A DNA stretch of 64,000 nt from an uncultured Bacteroides sp. Lineage in GTDB: Bacteria > Bacteroidota > Bacteroidia > Bacteroidales > Bacteroidaceae. The notes beneath the pieces were generated by a model, which was given only the letters and a program-made list of their open reading frames with translations, did not search any database and was not told where the DNA came from. The position numbers and the translations under genes were made by a program. Shown here piece by piece: positions 42,534-50,284 of this stretch. Numbering within the stretch: the first letter of the stretch is position 1; the number at the start of each line of letters is the position of its first letter. The stretch lies in the NCBI RefSeq assembly GCF_963677685.1, contig NZ_OY782186.1, positions 1,364,001 to 1,428,000 of the forward strand, read 5' to 3'.

Positions 42534-43712
42534 TTATTTTTTTATCCAAGTTAGGCGCTTCCATATTCCTTCGAATGGACCATGCTTATGTTTCTTTAGC
42601 CACCATGAACAGAACGCCATCTGAAGAAGAACAAAAACAATGCCAAAGGCAAAGCTATAGGTCGTATTCATTGACTTACTGATAAAGAAGCCCCAATGAT
42701 AGAACAACATAGAACCGATAATGGATTGCCCGAGGTAGTTTGTCAGACTCATTTTTCCATAACTGCTGAAACGCATAAGGAAGCTTTTGTCTTTTACGCG
42801 ATAGAAAGTTAGTAAGCCTCCGGTCACTAATATTACCATAAAGCTAAGGTTACTTAGCGAACCGATAATGACTTGCAATGGAGCCAGTATGGCACCTCTG
42901 CTGACATATTCCGGTAATACATTGCTTACTCCGTAAAGAGGGAAGAAGCAGAGCAGTGCTATGCCCAAAGTCTTGAGCCATAACTGTTCGTTTTGTTGGC
43001 TGTAAAGGAATATACGCCTGCGTCCTATCAGCATGCCGGAGAGGAATAATCCCGCTGTCTGCATGATTCGTCCATGCTCAAATGCCCAAGTGAAACTAGC
43101 TAGCTGTCCCTCCCAAATATTTGTACGCAAGGTTTCGAGGAAAGTGCCTGTTTTTTGTGCCTCCGAGACTACTCCGAAATAGTAGTTAGAAAGATCTTCT
43201 CCTATTTTATAATCTGGATTGCTAAGCGCATAGATCAGTTTGCCCCAGTCGATAGGTTGGAGTATGAAAATAATTGCAATGATAGCTATACTGCGGTCGC
43301 TCAAACGGCAGAATATTGGAAGCACAACGCCGATAAGCGCATACATTGTCAGTATTTCTCCGGGGAATAGAGAAGCATTAAATTGTCCGATGATAAAAAG
43401 TAATGTCAGTCTCCATAAGAAACGTAAACGGAAATCTTTGCCCCGACGCATTTGGTTGTCATTCTGAATAAAGAAGCTGAAACCGAAGAGTAAAGCAAAA
43501 ACAGCGTAAGCTTTACCGCCGAAAGTGAAGAAAAGTCCGTCCCAGATAATGCGATTAGTAAAATTCATCCATTCAAAAGGAACAGAGTCTGGAAAATAGT
43601 AAAAGTTGAAATGTTCAATACTGTGTAAAACAATGATCCCCATTACTGCCAGTCCTCTTAGTACATCGGCAACGTCGATCCGGGCGTTTGTCTCTGCTAA
43701 TTTTGGTTCCAT
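42534..43712 (-). CDS. DUF418-family membrane protein
   Basis: A 392-residue inner-membrane protein with about ten TM helices. The N-terminal Val-Leu-Arg-Gly-Leu-Ala-Val-Met-Gly-Ile motif (about 17-26), a Leu-Phe-Gly-Phe-Ser-Phe segment and the C-terminal Phe-Gly-Pro-like end (Gly-Pro-Phe-Glu, Trp-Arg) are marks of the YeiB/DUF418 family, related to acyltransferase-3 proteins. The Met-Ser-Leu-Thr-Asn-Tyr-Leu-Gly-Gln-Ser motif (about 322-331) is also family-specific. Members may move acyl or other groups across the membrane; no substrate is known. First gene of a two-gene unit. Confidence 0.86.
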   Translation of the reverse strand: MEPKLAETNARIDVADVLRGLAVMGIIVLHSIEHFNFYYFPDSVPFEWMNFTNRIIWDGLFFTFGGKAYAVFALLFGFSFFIQNDNQMRRGKDFRLRFLWRLTLLFIIGQFNASLFPGEILTMYALIGVVLPIFCRLSDRSIAIIAIIFILQPIDWGKLIYALSNPDYKIGEDLSNYYFGVVSEAQKTGTFLETLRTNIWEGQLASFTWAFEHGRIMQTAGLFLSGMLIGRRRIFLYSQQNEQLWLKTLGIALLCFFPLYGVSNVLPEYVSRGAILAPLQVIIGSLSNLSFMVILVTGGLLTFYRVKDKSFLMRFSSYGKMSLTNYLGQSIIGSMLFYHWGFFISKSMNTTYSFAFGIVFVLLQMAFCSWWLKKHKHGPFEGIWKRLTWIKK

Positions 43713-43926
43713 GTGTTGAATAAAATGTTTTTTGGTATTAGTAATAAAGACAAATGTACAATATTTTTTGATATTTCATTCTTGTTTTAAGGAAAGTTTG
43801 CTTCCTGTAAATAAGTTATATAAATAACCTTTCTTAGCACTGTGGAGGTGTTCTTTTTTACCTTAACTAGAGAGCGGAACAGTTCAGTAAAAACCTCTCT
43901 TTACTTTTTGGGGGATTGAGATGAGC

Positions 43927-44067
43927 ACTGTCAATTCATATAATCAATGAGCTAAAAAAACGAATCACTTCAATTTAAAAGTAAATTCAACTGGAGCCAA
44001 CCAACATTATCAATAAGACAAAAATCAATAAGACAAAAGTAATCCACCCCAAAGGTGAATTGACAGT
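43927..44067. mobile_element. MITE-like 141-bp element with 12-bp terminal inverted repeats
   Basis: ACTGTCAATTCA (43927-43938) is matched exactly in inverted form by TGAATTGACAGT (44056-44067). The interior is AT-rich and non-coding and contains a direct tandem duplication of a 15-bp word (ATCAATAAGACAAAA, twice, near 44010-44040). No target-site duplication is visible. It fills part of the 440-base gap 43713-44152, whose remainder shows no gene. It could instead be a long-range RNA stem. Confidence 0.4.
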
Positions 44068-44152
44068 CTTTCTTTAAGAGTTCCCTAAGAGAGTGGCATT
44101 TTCTACACTATGAAAATAGAAAAGAGTGTTTGGGGAGTTGATAAGAATGTTT

Positions 44153-45106
44153 TTAGTTCGTTTCTGTCTCTGGATTTTTTAAGCAGATAGAGTCCGTCAT
44201 CTGTTGAATATTATAGGTAGGAGAAATGAGATTTTTTGCTTTCAACCATGCAATAGTACCTTCAAGATCTTTAGCTTCCGGTAGCATGGCTTTGCGATAT
44301 TGAGGTAATACAATAATACTTGCCAGTGCTTGACTAACTCCTATATTCTCCACTAATATCTGTTCCCATTTTTTCAAAGGGTAATTCTTAATATAGTCAA
44401 CTGCCATGTTGTATCCTTGCACGAATAATTTTATCTCTCGATTCTTCTCTTTTAAAGCTTTTTCAGAAAAAGCTGTTCCGGTGAGAGAAATCCCTAAGTC
44501 TTGAGTGGTTATGATGGATGTGTACCCTTTGTTCATCGCTATGCTAGCAAACGGATCAGGAAAGAAAGAAGCATCTATCTGTTGATATTCTAACATTTTC
44601 AACCGAAGAGAGGTTCTGTTAATCTCGGGTTTGTTGACTTCCGATCGGAGAATACTTGCCTTGTTGAGTGCGTAATCTGTTGCATAATCTATAGCACTGT
44701 AATGCGAGACGCCGATGTTATGTCCTTTGAGTTGTTTGAGAGATTTAATGCCACTCTCTTTTCGGGTGATGAGACTGAAACAACCATCTGTTTTCATGAT
44801 GATTTTTACTGGGGTATTTTGTGATTGCAGAATCGCAACTCCGGTGTAGTCAATGATTGTTCCGTCTATAGAGCCTGATTGAATCGCTGCATTGCGCTCA
44901 CTGAGGGAGTTAAAATTGACAAAATTTACTTCTAATCCAAGGGAATCATATATTCCTTCTTTCTGTGCAACAAGGAAAGGTATATAGTCCATTGAAGGCA
45001 TAATGCCAAAGGAGAGAGACTGTTGTACCTCCCGATTACTCTTAGATTTGCTACAGCTTCCTAAGATTAAAAGTACGGCATAGCATATGCACAAAATCTT
45101 TTTCAT
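44153..45106 (-). CDS. Solitary ABC substrate-binding lipoprotein (NMT1/SsuA-like)
   Basis: A 317-residue lipoprotein with Cys18 (Leu-Gly-Ser-Cys-Ser-Lys). The mature part has the two-lobed periplasmic-binding fold of the NMT1/ThiY/SsuA/TauA group: Tyr-Ile-Pro-Phe-Leu-Val-Ala-Gln-Lys-Glu-Gly-Ile-Tyr near 42-54, Leu-Lys-Gly-His-Asn-Ile-Gly-Val-Ser, and Asp-Ala-Ser-Phe-Phe-Pro-Asp-Pro. These bind thiamine precursors, aliphatic sulfonates or similar small ligands. No permease or ATPase is adjacent, so it either serves a transporter elsewhere or has another role. Large gaps on both sides. Confidence 0.82.
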   Translation of the reverse strand: MKKILCICYAVLLILGSCSKSKSNREVQQSLSFGIMPSMDYIPFLVAQKEGIYDSLGLEVNFVNFNSLSERNAAIQSGSIDGTIIDYTGVAILQSQNTPVKIIMKTDGCFSLITRKESGIKSLKQLKGHNIGVSHYSAIDYATDYALNKASILRSEVNKPEINRTSLRLKMLEYQQIDASFFPDPFASIAMNKGYTSIITTQDLGISLTGTAFSEKALKEKNREIKLFVQGYNMAVDYIKNYPLKKWEQILVENIGVSQALASIIVLPQYRKAMLPEAKDLEGTIAWLKAKNLISPTYNIQQMTDSICLKNPETETN

Positions 45107-45252
45107 GATAAAATTTTTCTATCAATCCCTAGGGAACAAAAATAAATATTTTTTTCTATTTAGGTGTTATCTGACGAGGAATAAAATGTTTGCTTTATCT
45201 GAGATAAGGAAGAGAAATACAAAAGGCAGCTTCGTTTGAGGTAATTTGGGTT

Positions 45253-45560
45253 TTGTCAATATCCTGACCACTTTGGAGTAGAGTTTGTGAGCTTTTGGCT
45301 TAATTAGGAGTCTGTGAGATTGTCGATATTAGAGTTGGTATATAATAGGTATATGATTATTTTGGGCTTAATTAAGAGTTTCTGAGATTGTCAATATTAG
45401 AGTTGATATGTATAGGCATATGATCGTTTGGATTCAATATAGGGGTCTGTGTGGGTGTCAACATTGGAGTTGATGTTTAGGTATATGGAACTTTGGCTTC
45501 AATCTAAGAGTCTGAGGAATTGTCAATATCCTGATCGCTTTAGAGTAGCGTTTGGCAAGA
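45253..45560. repeat. Degenerate 65-68-bp tandem repeat array, about 4.6 units
   Basis: Units begin with TTGTCAATAT or close variants at 45253, 45320, 45388, 45455 and 45520. Spacings are 67, 68, 67 and 65 bases, not multiples of three throughout. Units 2-4 share a TATTAGAGTTGATAT core; units 1 and 5 share a different core (ATCCTGAYCRCTTTRGAGTA). Each full unit ends near an AGAGTCTGTGAGA-type motif. No open frame of length in either direction. It occupies the 568-base gap between pgk and the solitary binding-protein gene. Confidence 0.8.
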
Positions 45561-45582
45561 GGGGGGTGCGGCATAAAAAAAA

Positions 45583-45635
45583 CTGTCTCAATGTTCAACT
45601 ATCCCGAAAAGGGATCAGTTGATGCATTGAGACAG
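45583..45635 (-). terminator. Terminator of pgk
   Basis: Outer stem CTGTCTCAATG (45583-45593) with CATTGAGACAG (45625-45635). An inner stem TCAACTATCCC pairs with GGGATCAGTTGA with one bulge around a GAAAA loop. On the minus strand it is followed by TTTTTTTT. It lies 39 bases past the stop codon. Confidence 0.92.
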
Positions 45636-45674
45636 CTTAAATTGTTATAGTGAACTATTTTACTTTAAAGTAAA

Positions 45675-46934
45675 TTAGCCTTTGATTGCAGCGATACCCG
45701 GAAGAACTTTTCCTTCGATAGCTTCAAGCAATGCGCCACCACCAGTAGAAACGTAAGATACGCCGTTAGCCAAACCGAACTTGTTAACACAAGCTACAGA
45801 GTCGCCACCACCTACAAGTGAGAATGCTCCGTTCTTAGTAGCTTCAACGATTGCTTCACCTACTGATTGAGAACCATGAGCGAAGTTATCGAATTCGAAT
45901 ACTCCTGTAGGACCATTCCAAAGAATTGTTTTTGATTCTTTGATAACCTTAGCATAAAGAGCTTCAGTTTTAGGACCGATATCAAGACCTGACCATCCAT
46001 CAGGAATTTTATCAGAATCAACGAATTGTGTGTTTGCATCGTTAGCGAACTTGTCAGCAACCTTAGCGTCTACAGCGATCACTAGCTCAACATTGTTTTT
46101 CTTTGCTTTTTCGATCAACTCAAGAGCTAAAGAAAGCTTATCATCTTCACAGATAGAAGAACCGATATTTCCGCCTAATGCTTTAGTGAAAGTGAAAGTC
46201 ATACCGCCAGTGATGATCAGGTTGTCAACTTTTGAAAGCAAGTTTTCAATAATTTCTATTTTAGAAGAAACTTTTGAACCACCCATGATAGCAGTGAAAG
46301 GACGTTTGATGTCGTTCATTACTTTATCAACGGCTTTAACCTCTTTCTCCATTAGGTAACCGAACATCTTATTGTCTGTATCGAAATATTCTGCGATTAA
46401 GGCTGTAGAAGCATGTGCACGGTGAGCAGTACCAAATGCATCGTTTACGTAGCAATCAGCATATGAAGCCAATTTCTTTGTAAACTCTTTCTGACTAGCT
46501 TTAACTGCTTTTTTAGCAGCAGCTTTTTCTTCGTCAGTAGCATCTTCTGCTAATCCTCTTGGTTTGCCTTCTTCTTCAGCATAGAAACGAAGGTTTTCAA
46601 GTAATAAAGCTTCACCTGGTTTCAAAGCAGCAGATTTAGTAGCAGCTTCTTCGCCCATACAGTCATTAGCAAACTGAACCTCAACGCCCAATACTTTTGA
46701 TACGTGAGCTACGATGTGTTTCAATGAGAACTTATCGGTTACACCTTTTGGACGTCCCAAGTGAGAACCAATGATAACGCTACCACCGTCAGCAATAATT
46801 TTCTTTAAAGTAGGGAGAGCAGCACGAATACGATTGTCATCTGTAATGTTGAAGTTCTCGTCCAATGGCACATTGAAGTCCACTCTGACAAATGCCTTTT
46901 TGCCGGCAAAATTGAATTGGTCAATTGTTTGCAT
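45675..46934 (-). CDS. pgk: Phosphoglycerate kinase
   Basis: A 419-residue cytoplasmic glycolytic enzyme that makes ATP from 1,3-bisphosphoglycerate and ADP. Marks: Val-Arg-Val-Asp-Phe-Asn-Val-Pro (about 16-23), Ser-His-Leu-Gly-Arg-Pro-Lys-Gly (about 57-64), [17 protein letters not shown], and the nucleotide-binding Trp-Asn-Gly-Pro-Thr-Gly-Val-Phe-Glu and Gly-Gly-Gly-Asp-Ser. There is a Lys/Ala/Glu-rich insert near 120-150. It has its own exact -7 box and a strong terminator, so it is transcribed alone although nth, an MFS gene and pheS lie upstream on the same strand. Confidence 0.97.
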   Translation of the reverse strand: MQTIDQFNFAGKKAFVRVDFNVPLDENFNITDDNRIRAALPTLKKIIADGGSVIIGSHLGRPKGVTDKFSLKHIVAHVSKVLGVEVQFANDCMGEEAATKSAALKPGEALLLENLRFYAEEEGKPRGLAEDATDEEKAAAKKAVKASQKEFTKKLASYADCYVNDAFGTAHRAHASTALIAEYFDTDNKMFGYLMEKEVKAVDKVMNDIKRPFTAIMGGSKVSSKIEIIENLLSKVDNLIITGGMTFTFTKALGGNIGSSICEDDKLSLALELIEKAKKNNVELVIAVDAKVADKFANDANTQFVDSDKIPDGWSGLDIGPKTEALYAKVIKESKTILWNGPTGVFEFDNFAHGSQSVGEAIVEATKNGAFSLVGGGDSVACVNKFGLANGVSYVSTGGGALLEAIEGKVLPGIAAIKG

Positions 46935-46980
46935 AATACTCTATTTTTATTTAAAAGTGTTAGTACATTTTCGTTGAGCG

Positions 46981-46988
46981 CAAAGTTA
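46981..46988 (-). promoter_or_regulatory. -7 promoter box of pgk
   Basis: On the minus strand TAACTTTG, an exact TAnnTTTG. No clear TTTG -33 box. Leader of about 40 bases. Confidence 0.65.
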
Positions 46989-47019
46989 CTATATATTTCT
47001 CTTTTTTGCTATTAATCTA

Positions 47020-47694
47020 TCATTTATTCACCTCTTTTTCTGCCTCTTTTTGCACTTTATAGGTTCGGCAATAATGATTGCACATGAGCTTAAGTCCACA
47101 CTCTTCACATTTAGGCGTTCGTGCCTGACAGATATATCTGCCGTGGAGAATGAGCCAGTGGTGTGCGATGGGAACGAGGTGCTTGGGGATGTATTTCATT
47201 AACTCTTTTTCCGTAGCCAGAGGGGTCTTTGAGTTGGTCGTCAGTCCGATGCGATTAGAGACTCTGAACACATGGGTATCTACCGCCATGGCTGCTTTGT
47301 GGAATACAACGGACTGTATCACGTTAGCTGTTTTTCTGCCTACTCCGGGAAGTTTGATAAGCTGTTCCAGTTCATCCGGAACCTCACTGTTGAAGTCCGC
47401 TACCAACATGCGCGCCATGCCTACCAGATGTTTTGATTTGTTGTTAGGGTAAGACACACTCCGGATATACTCGAATACCACTTCGGGAGTAGTTGCCGCA
47501 AGGGCTTCCGGCGTAGGGAAAGCCTCAAACAGTTTAGGTGTAATCAGGTTTACCCGCTTGTCTGTGCATTGGGCTGAAAGGATGACGGCTATGAGCAGCT
47601 CAAACGGATTGCCGTAATGCAATTCCGTTTCTGCTACGGGTACATGCTCCTGAAACCAATTTAATACCTTTTCATATCTTTCTTTTTTTCTCAT
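47020..47694 (-). CDS. nth: Endonuclease III (DNA glycosylase/AP lyase)
   Basis: A 224-residue base-excision repair enzyme that removes oxidised pyrimidines and nicks the abasic site. ATG 47694 is chosen over a GTG seven codons upstream because it restores the E. coli length and numbering. The helix-hairpin-helix Leu-Pro-Gly-Val-Gly-Arg-Lys-Thr has catalytic Lys121 and is followed by Val-Asp-Thr-His-Val with Asp139 (E. coli Lys120/Asp138). The [4Fe-4S] cluster ligands Cys189, Cys196, Cys199 and Cys205 keep the C-x6-C-x2-C-x5-C spacing. It lies 32 bases downstream of the MFS gene and is probably co-transcribed. Confidence 0.96.
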   Translation of the reverse strand: MRKKERYEKVLNWFQEHVPVAETELHYGNPFELLIAVILSAQCTDKRVNLITPKLFEAFPTPEALAATTPEVVFEYIRSVSYPNNKSKHLVGMARMLVADFNSEVPDELEQLIKLPGVGRKTANVIQSVVFHKAAMAVDTHVFRVSNRIGLTTNSKTPLATEKELMKYIPKHLVPIAHHWLILHGRYICQARTPKCEECGLKLMCNHYCRTYKVQKEAEKEVNK

Positions 47695-47726
47695 TGTTAT
47701 TGCATCTATGGTCACTTAACAAACGA

Positions 47727-48923
47727 TTATCTAAGTTTGTTCCGTTGAAAATGCGGTATCACCTTCAAACGGAAAAAGAGTATGGAGACAATTGTCAGAC
47801 TGGCCCCTGTAAAATAGGCTACATCCCACGAACTGATCTGTGAGAGGTAACCGCCCAGCATGATGCCGATACCGAGACCTACATCCCATGAGGTGAGGTA
47901 GGTTGACGTGGCAGTGCCCCTTTTACTGTTGGGTGCGAGGTTGACAAAGAGTGAATTAAATGCCGGAAACATGGTGCCGAAGCCTATGCCCAGTAATAGT
48001 GCTATGCCGAAGAAAATTACGGTGGTAAATTCTTTGTTCCATTGCATCAGCGTGCCGCAGGCGGAGAGCATGAAGAAACAAATGCAGACAAGGCATAGCC
48101 CAAAAGAGATGACTTGAGGGATTCTCCCTTTATCGACTTGCTTACCTGAAAAGATGCGGGAGGTAGCCATGCCGATTGCCATGAATGTGAAGAATAATCC
48201 GGAACTGAGTGTGATGCCTATTTTCTCGGCATACATGGCTACGTAAGTGTGGGTCATGCCGTAGGGCACTGATAGCAGGAGTAGAGAAATCCCCGCCGGT
48301 ATACCTTTGAGTAGTATAAATCGGTCGAAAGAGATTGGTTCACGCACTACTGGTTCTTTAACTGGAACTTTCAGACAGATAGCCATGATAAAGCCTAATG
48401 TACCCGAGATTATTGAACTGATAAAGATTATCTGAAAAGGGAATAAATCATGTAAAAAGAGTCCGGTCATAGGTCCGATACTCATGGCCATGTTGTTCAT
48501 CATTCCGTAATAGCCCAATGCTTCACCACGTCGGGAAGAGGGCGTGATGTCTATCACGAGCGTATTCCCAGCCACCGTTACCATGCCGAAAGCTAATCCG
48601 TGAACGATGCGCAACATCACAAATAGGCTTAGTATGCCTGCCAGCAAGTATCCCGCAAAGATAGAAACGAAAATAAAATAAGCGATGAGATAAAGTGGCT
48701 TGCGTGCCAATGTGTCTAGTAGATAGCCTGAGAAAGGTCGTATGCACAGGGCTGCTATGGTATAACAAGAGAGAATTAGTCCTATGGCGGCATTGTCGGC
48801 ATGAAATACGTCGGAGATGTAGAATGGAAGTATGGGAAGTATCAGGTAAAAAGCAAAATACAAAAGAAAATTTGCTGCCAGAATACGACAATAGTTTAAA
48901 GTGACCAGTTTGTCTCTAACCAT
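47727..48923 (-). CDS. Major facilitator superfamily exporter
   Basis: A 398-residue inner-membrane transporter with 12 predicted TM helices. ATG 48923 is used; the frame extends four codons to a TTG. The MFS loop 2-3 motif is seen as Gly-Tyr-Leu-Leu-Asp-Thr-Leu-Ala-Arg-Lys-Pro (about 70-80), and the drug-exporter motif C appears as Gly-Pro-Met-Thr-Gly in helix 5. It belongs to the drug-efflux-like (DHA1) group; the substrate is unknown. It lies 95 bases after pheS and before nth on the same strand. Confidence 0.87.
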   Translation of the reverse strand: MVRDKLVTLNYCRILAANFLLYFAFYLILPILPFYISDVFHADNAAIGLILSCYTIAALCIRPFSGYLLDTLARKPLYLIAYFIFVSIFAGYLLAGILSLFVMLRIVHGLAFGMVTVAGNTLVIDITPSSRRGEALGYYGMMNNMAMSIGPMTGLFLHDLFPFQIIFISSIISGTLGFIMAICLKVPVKEPVVREPISFDRFILLKGIPAGISLLLLSVPYGMTHTYVAMYAEKIGITLSSGLFFTFMAIGMATSRIFSGKQVDKGRIPQVISFGLCLVCICFFMLSACGTLMQWNKEFTTVIFFGIALLLGIGFGTMFPAFNSLFVNLAPNSKRGTATSTYLTSWDVGLGIGIMLGGYLSQISSWDVAYFTGASLTIVSILFFRLKVIPHFQRNKLR

Positions 48924-49018
48924 TGAATCAACCAAATATAGTTTAAATAAAATGTGCCAAGAGTCACTTTACAGTCGTACTCTTGACACACTTTTATGTT
49001 GTGTTTCTTTCTCCTAAG

Positions 49019-50038
49019 CTAGTTAGCCGCTTCGAATTCTTTTAAGAAGCGAGTATCATTTTCAGAGAACAGACGCAAATCTTTTACCTGATATTTTAAG
49101 TTGGTAATACGCTCTACACCCATTCCCAGAGCATATCCGCTGTATACCTTACTATCAATGCCGTTTGATTCGAGCACGTTTGGATCTACCATTCCGCAAC
49201 CCAAAATTTCTACCCAGCCGGTGTGTTTGCAGAAAGGACAACCTTTGCCACCACAGATGTTGCAGCTGATGTCCATTTCAGCACTAGGCTCTGTAAAAGG
49301 GAAATAAGAAGGGCGAAGACGAATCTTTGTCTCTGCACCGAACATCTCTTTAGCGAAAAGCAACAATGCCTGTTTCAAATCGGTGAACGAAACATTCTTG
49401 TCTATATACAATGCTTCCACTTGATGGAAGAAACAGTGTGCACGGTAGCTGATTGCTTCATTACGATAAACACGTCCCGGGCAGATGATGCGAATAGGAG
49501 GTTCCGAAGTCTCCATCACACGAGTCTGTACCGATGAGGTATGCGTACGTAGCAAAATATCCGGATGCGATTCGATGAAGAAAGTATCCTGCATGTCGCG
49601 TGCCGGATGATCTTCGGCGAAGTTTAGTGCAGAAAATACATGCCAGTCATCCTCAATCTCTGGTCCTTCGGCAATGCTAAAGCCTAAGCGACCGAATATA
49701 TCAATAATCTCATTTCTGACGATAGATAGCGGGTGACGACTGCCTAATTTGATAGGGTAAGCAGAACGGGTAAGATCTAACTCCGAAGAACCATTGTCTT
49801 GCGACTCAAACTGTTCTTTCAGTGCAGTGATCTTTTCCTGAGCCTTTGTTTTCAGCTCATTAAGCTTCATACCTACTTCTTTCTTTTCTTCGGCTGCTAC
49901 GTTACGAAAGTCCGCCATCAAATCATTAATGGCACCTTTCTTACTCAAGTATTTTATGCGGAGAGCTTCCAACTCTTCAGCGTTGGCGGCTTTCAGCGCT
50001 TCAACCTCTTCGAGAAGTTGTTTAATCTTGGCTATCAT
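49019..50038 (-). CDS. pheS: Phenylalanine-tRNA ligase alpha subunit
   Basis: A 339-residue class II aminoacyl-tRNA synthetase subunit. An N-terminal coiled coil (about 1-85, Lys/Glu/Leu rich) binds tRNA. The catalytic core has His-Pro-Leu-Ser near 102, Gly-Phe-Ser-Ile-Ala-Glu-Gly-Pro-Glu-Ile-Glu, the motif 2 segment Arg-Ile-Ile-Cys-Pro-Gly-Arg-Val-Tyr-Arg, Phe-His-Gln-Val-Glu-Ala-Leu, and motif 3 Gly-Met-Gly-Val-Glu-Arg-Ile (about 307-313). A Cys-x2-Cys-x4-Cys-x2-Cys cluster near 254-266 is a likely zinc site. pheT, the beta subunit, is not adjacent, which is usual in Bacteroidota. Confidence 0.97.
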   Translation of the reverse strand: MIAKIKQLLEEVEALKAANAEELEALRIKYLSKKGAINDLMADFRNVAAEEKKEVGMKLNELKTKAQEKITALKEQFESQDNGSSELDLTRSAYPIKLGSRHPLSIVRNEIIDIFGRLGFSIAEGPEIEDDWHVFSALNFAEDHPARDMQDTFFIESHPDILLRTHTSSVQTRVMETSEPPIRIICPGRVYRNEAISYRAHCFFHQVEALYIDKNVSFTDLKQALLLFAKEMFGAETKIRLRPSYFPFTEPSAEMDISCNICGGKGCPFCKHTGWVEILGCGMVDPNVLESNGIDSKVYSGYALGMGVERITNLKYQVKDLRLFSENDTRFLKEFEAAN

Positions 50039-50081
50039 ATCTTTGAATTATTAATATCCTATTTCTTTAATAAAGAGGATG

Positions 50082-50089
50082 CAAATATA
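50082..50089 (-). promoter_or_regulatory. -7 promoter box of pheS
   Basis: On the minus strand TATATTTG, an exact TAnnTTTG, about 43 bases upstream of the ATG. No obvious attenuator or T-box-like structure lies in the short leader. Confidence 0.6.
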
Positions 50090-50188
50090 CAGGTTTATCT
50101 TTTAAAATCCTCGTGGAGCCGGTAAAAACAGTTCTAAAAGATTTTGAAGGGTAATCTCTACAGGGTGGTGTTGAACTCTTCTAAATAA

Positions 50189-50231
50189 AAGAGATTAAAG
50201 GTATCCACTTTGGAAATGCCTTTAATCTCTT
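50189..50231 (-). terminator. Terminator of the TlpA-like gene
   Basis: Perfect 13-bp stem AAGAGATTAAAGG (50189-50201) with CCTTTAATCTCTT (50219-50231), followed on the minus strand by TTATTTAG. Confidence 0.85.
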
Positions 50232-50284
50232 ATTAGTTAACAATAGTACTGCTTACGTTTCAGAATATATTATGGTATATAAAG

